NCBI GenBank assembly: GCA_938020565.1
Contig: CALIHP010000033.1
Span: forward strand, 1 to 64,000
Source of the DNA: an uncultured Anaerolineaceae bacterium
GTDB lineage: Bacteria; Chloroflexota; Anaerolineae; Anaerolineales; Anaerolineaceae
Direction: 5' to 3'
DNA: 64,000 nt
Part shown: positions 62,835 to 64,000 of the stretch, one piece after another
Position numbering within the stretch: the first letter of the stretch is position 1
Layout: each line of letters begins with the position of its first letter
Translations under genes and position numbers: made by a program
The notes under the pieces: generated by a model
Told to the model about the DNA's origin: nothing
The model's input: only the letters and a program-made list of their open reading frames with translations
The model's database searches: none

Positions 62835-63875
62835 TTACGCCGCGCGTTCGCCGATATACGCTTTAACCAGCTCGAACGTCTGGTTCATGCCGTCGACATG
62901 CGAACGTTCGTAGCCATGCGACGCGTAAACGCCCGGCCCGATCAGGCCGTGCCGGATATCGTAACCGGCTTTCAGCGCGACGTCCGCGTCCGACCCATAG
63001 CGCGGATACACATCGACGACGTAATCCAACCCCGCCCGCTTCGCCGCGGCGACGAGCCCGTCGACCATGCGCCTGCTGTACGGGCCATGCTTATCCTTGG
63101 CGCAGATCGATACGTTCCGCTCCGTGCAGCGCAGCCCTTCGCCCACGCAGCCCATATCCAGCGCGAGGAACTCCGTGACATCCGCCGGAACCGAACCCGC
63201 GCCGCCATGCCCGACTTCTTCGTAAACCGTAAAATGCAGATAGGTCCGCCGGGCCGGAACGGCCCCCCGGTCGCGGAGATCCTTCGCATACGCGAGCAGG
63301 ATCGCCACGCAGAGCTTGTCGTCCAGGAAACGGCTCTTCAGGTAGCCGCGTTCCGTAACCGTCGGGCGCGGATCGAAGCAGACAAACTCGCCGTTTTCGA
63401 GCCCCAGCGCGGCGGTTTCCTCCCGCGAGCTCGTGAACTCGTCTAAAACGACTTCCATGTTATCAAAGGTATGCTGCTCCGTATCATACGACAGGTTAAC
63501 GTGAATCGACGGGTTATAAAGCTGGTACGTCCCGGTATAGACCCGGCCGCCGCGCGTATACACGCGCACATTCTCCGCCTCAGTATTTTCGACGCGGAGC
63601 CCGCCCAACGGGAGGACGCGAAGCCGCCCGTTGGGCTTGATCTCGGCGACCATCGCGCCCAGCGTATCGAGATGAGCCGAGAGCATGATGGCATCGCCCG
63701 ACCCGCCTAAGTCAACGACCAGCCCGCCTTTTTCGGTCCGGACCGGATCGTATCCGATTTCTCGAATCATCTCCGCGGCGGTATCGGCCGCGGCGTCGGT
63801 CATCCCGGTAGGGCTGTCGACCGCCAAAAGCTTCATCATCGTATCGATCATAAAATCCTGATAAACCGGTTTCAT
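62835..63875 (-). CDS. M42-family metallopeptidase
   Basis: A 346-residue cytoplasmic aminopeptidase of the M42 (FrvX/TET) family, usually a dodecameric enzyme that trims peptides. Metal and catalytic motifs are LSAHLDTLGAM, FLDDKLCVA, VYEEVGHGG and SHGYERSH; all are present. It precedes deoD by 36 bases and could share its transcript. The remaining 125 bases (63876-64000) show no gene or clear promoter. Confidence 0.93.
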   Translation of the reverse strand: MKPVYQDFMIDTMMKLLAVDSPTGMTDAAADTAAEMIREIGYDPVRTEKGGLVVDLGGSGDAIMLSAHLDTLGAMVAEIKPNGRLRVLPLGGLRVENTEAENVRVYTRGGRVYTGTYQLYNPSIHVNLSYDTEQHTFDNMEVVLDEFTSSREETAALGLENGEFVCFDPRPTVTERGYLKSRFLDDKLCVAILLAYAKDLRDRGAVPARRTYLHFTVYEEVGHGGAGSVPADVTEFLALDMGCVGEGLRCTERNVSICAKDKHGPYSRRMVDGLVAAAKRAGLDYVVDVYPRYGSDADVALKAGYDIRHGLIGPGVYASHGYERSHVDGMNQTFELVKAYIGERAA

Positions 63876-64000
63876 TCTTCTTTTAAGCCTCTTTTCCGAA
63901 TCTATTTTTACCTGCGATTTACAGAATCATTAAATCAGGGACGCCGGTCCGGAACGCGGCGGAAATCCAAAAAACCCGCCTCCGCGTCCACGGAAACCAG

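Noticed and set aside
1..64000. tRNA, rRNA, CRISPR, prophage or insertion sequence
   Set aside because: No T-loop motif in a cloverleaf context, no regularly spaced repeats, no transposase or phage genes were seen on either strand. A dedicated tRNA or covariance-model search could still find a small RNA in the gaps.

Overview
The window is a gene-dense, mostly GC-rich bacterial chromosome segment with no rRNA, tRNA, CRISPR array or insertion sequence that I could find. The gene set suggests a fermentative, carbohydrate-scavenging member of the Chloroflexota, most likely class Anaerolineae. The reasons are five ABC uptake operons for sugars or nucleosides, an ADP-dependent sugar kinase, a PfkA with a Lys at the Gly124 position, a leuACDB operon, and surface-glycan glycosyltransferases. 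This placement is inference; the window holds no phylogenetic marker that settles it.

Layout. 0.1-3.9 kb: surface glycan genes (GT-C-like membrane protein, GT2, methyltransferase). 3.9-5.1 kb: rplU-rpmA-rpmE on the minus strand, with L31 fused to an RNA polymerase alpha-CTD-like domain. 5.3-6.2 kb: 3-hydroxyacyl-CoA dehydrogenase. 6.4-11.3 kb: pfkA-ppx-ppk operon linking polyphosphate and glycolysis. 11.5-13.9 kb: small envelope proteins (one YtxH-like) and a secreted parvulin. 13.9-18.9 kb: leuA-leuC-leuD-leuB, preceded by a 22-codon leader peptide with a Leu-Leu-Leu run and an attenuator, apparently transcribed as a leaderless mRNA. 19.0-21.8 kb: an AT-rich MFS plus ABC exporter pair preceded by a decayed copy of the MFS 3' end. 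22.0-31.6 kb: cutC, an LplABC-type importer, a GH29 fucosidase, a transglutaminase-like protein and a ROK regulator. 31.8-39.6 kb: YesM/YesN-type two-component system, divergent sugar ABC operon and a GH172 (DUF2961) enzyme. 39.8-40.7 kb: a second GT2.

40.7-51.1 kb is a long minus-strand nucleoside operon: phosphohexo/pentomutase, MtnA-type aldose-1-phosphate isomerase, DeoD, a BMP-type ABC transporter (lipoprotein, ATPase, two permeases), an oxidoreductase and a cupin. It encodes uptake of a nucleoside, phosphorolysis, and conversion of the sugar-1-phosphate to a central intermediate. 51.2-61.4 kb is a sugar catabolic region with two ABC importers around a class II aldolase, an ADP-dependent kinase, an RpiR regulator and a D-lyxose isomerase. 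A perfect 18-bp palindrome abutting a near-consensus promoter, plus a second partial copy 61 bp away, look like the operators. 61.6-63.9 kb: a CrtO-type acyltransferase, a second DeoD and an M42 peptidase.

Recurring structural theme: in all five ABC import operons the gap between the substrate-binding-protein gene and the next transporter gene holds a strong hairpin. This is a likely device for making binding protein in excess of membrane components. The items I think most worth a second look are the L31-alphaCTD fusion, the leucine attenuator with a leaderless leader peptide, the hairpin pattern, the operator pair and the ADP-kinase/isomerase/aldolase pathway.
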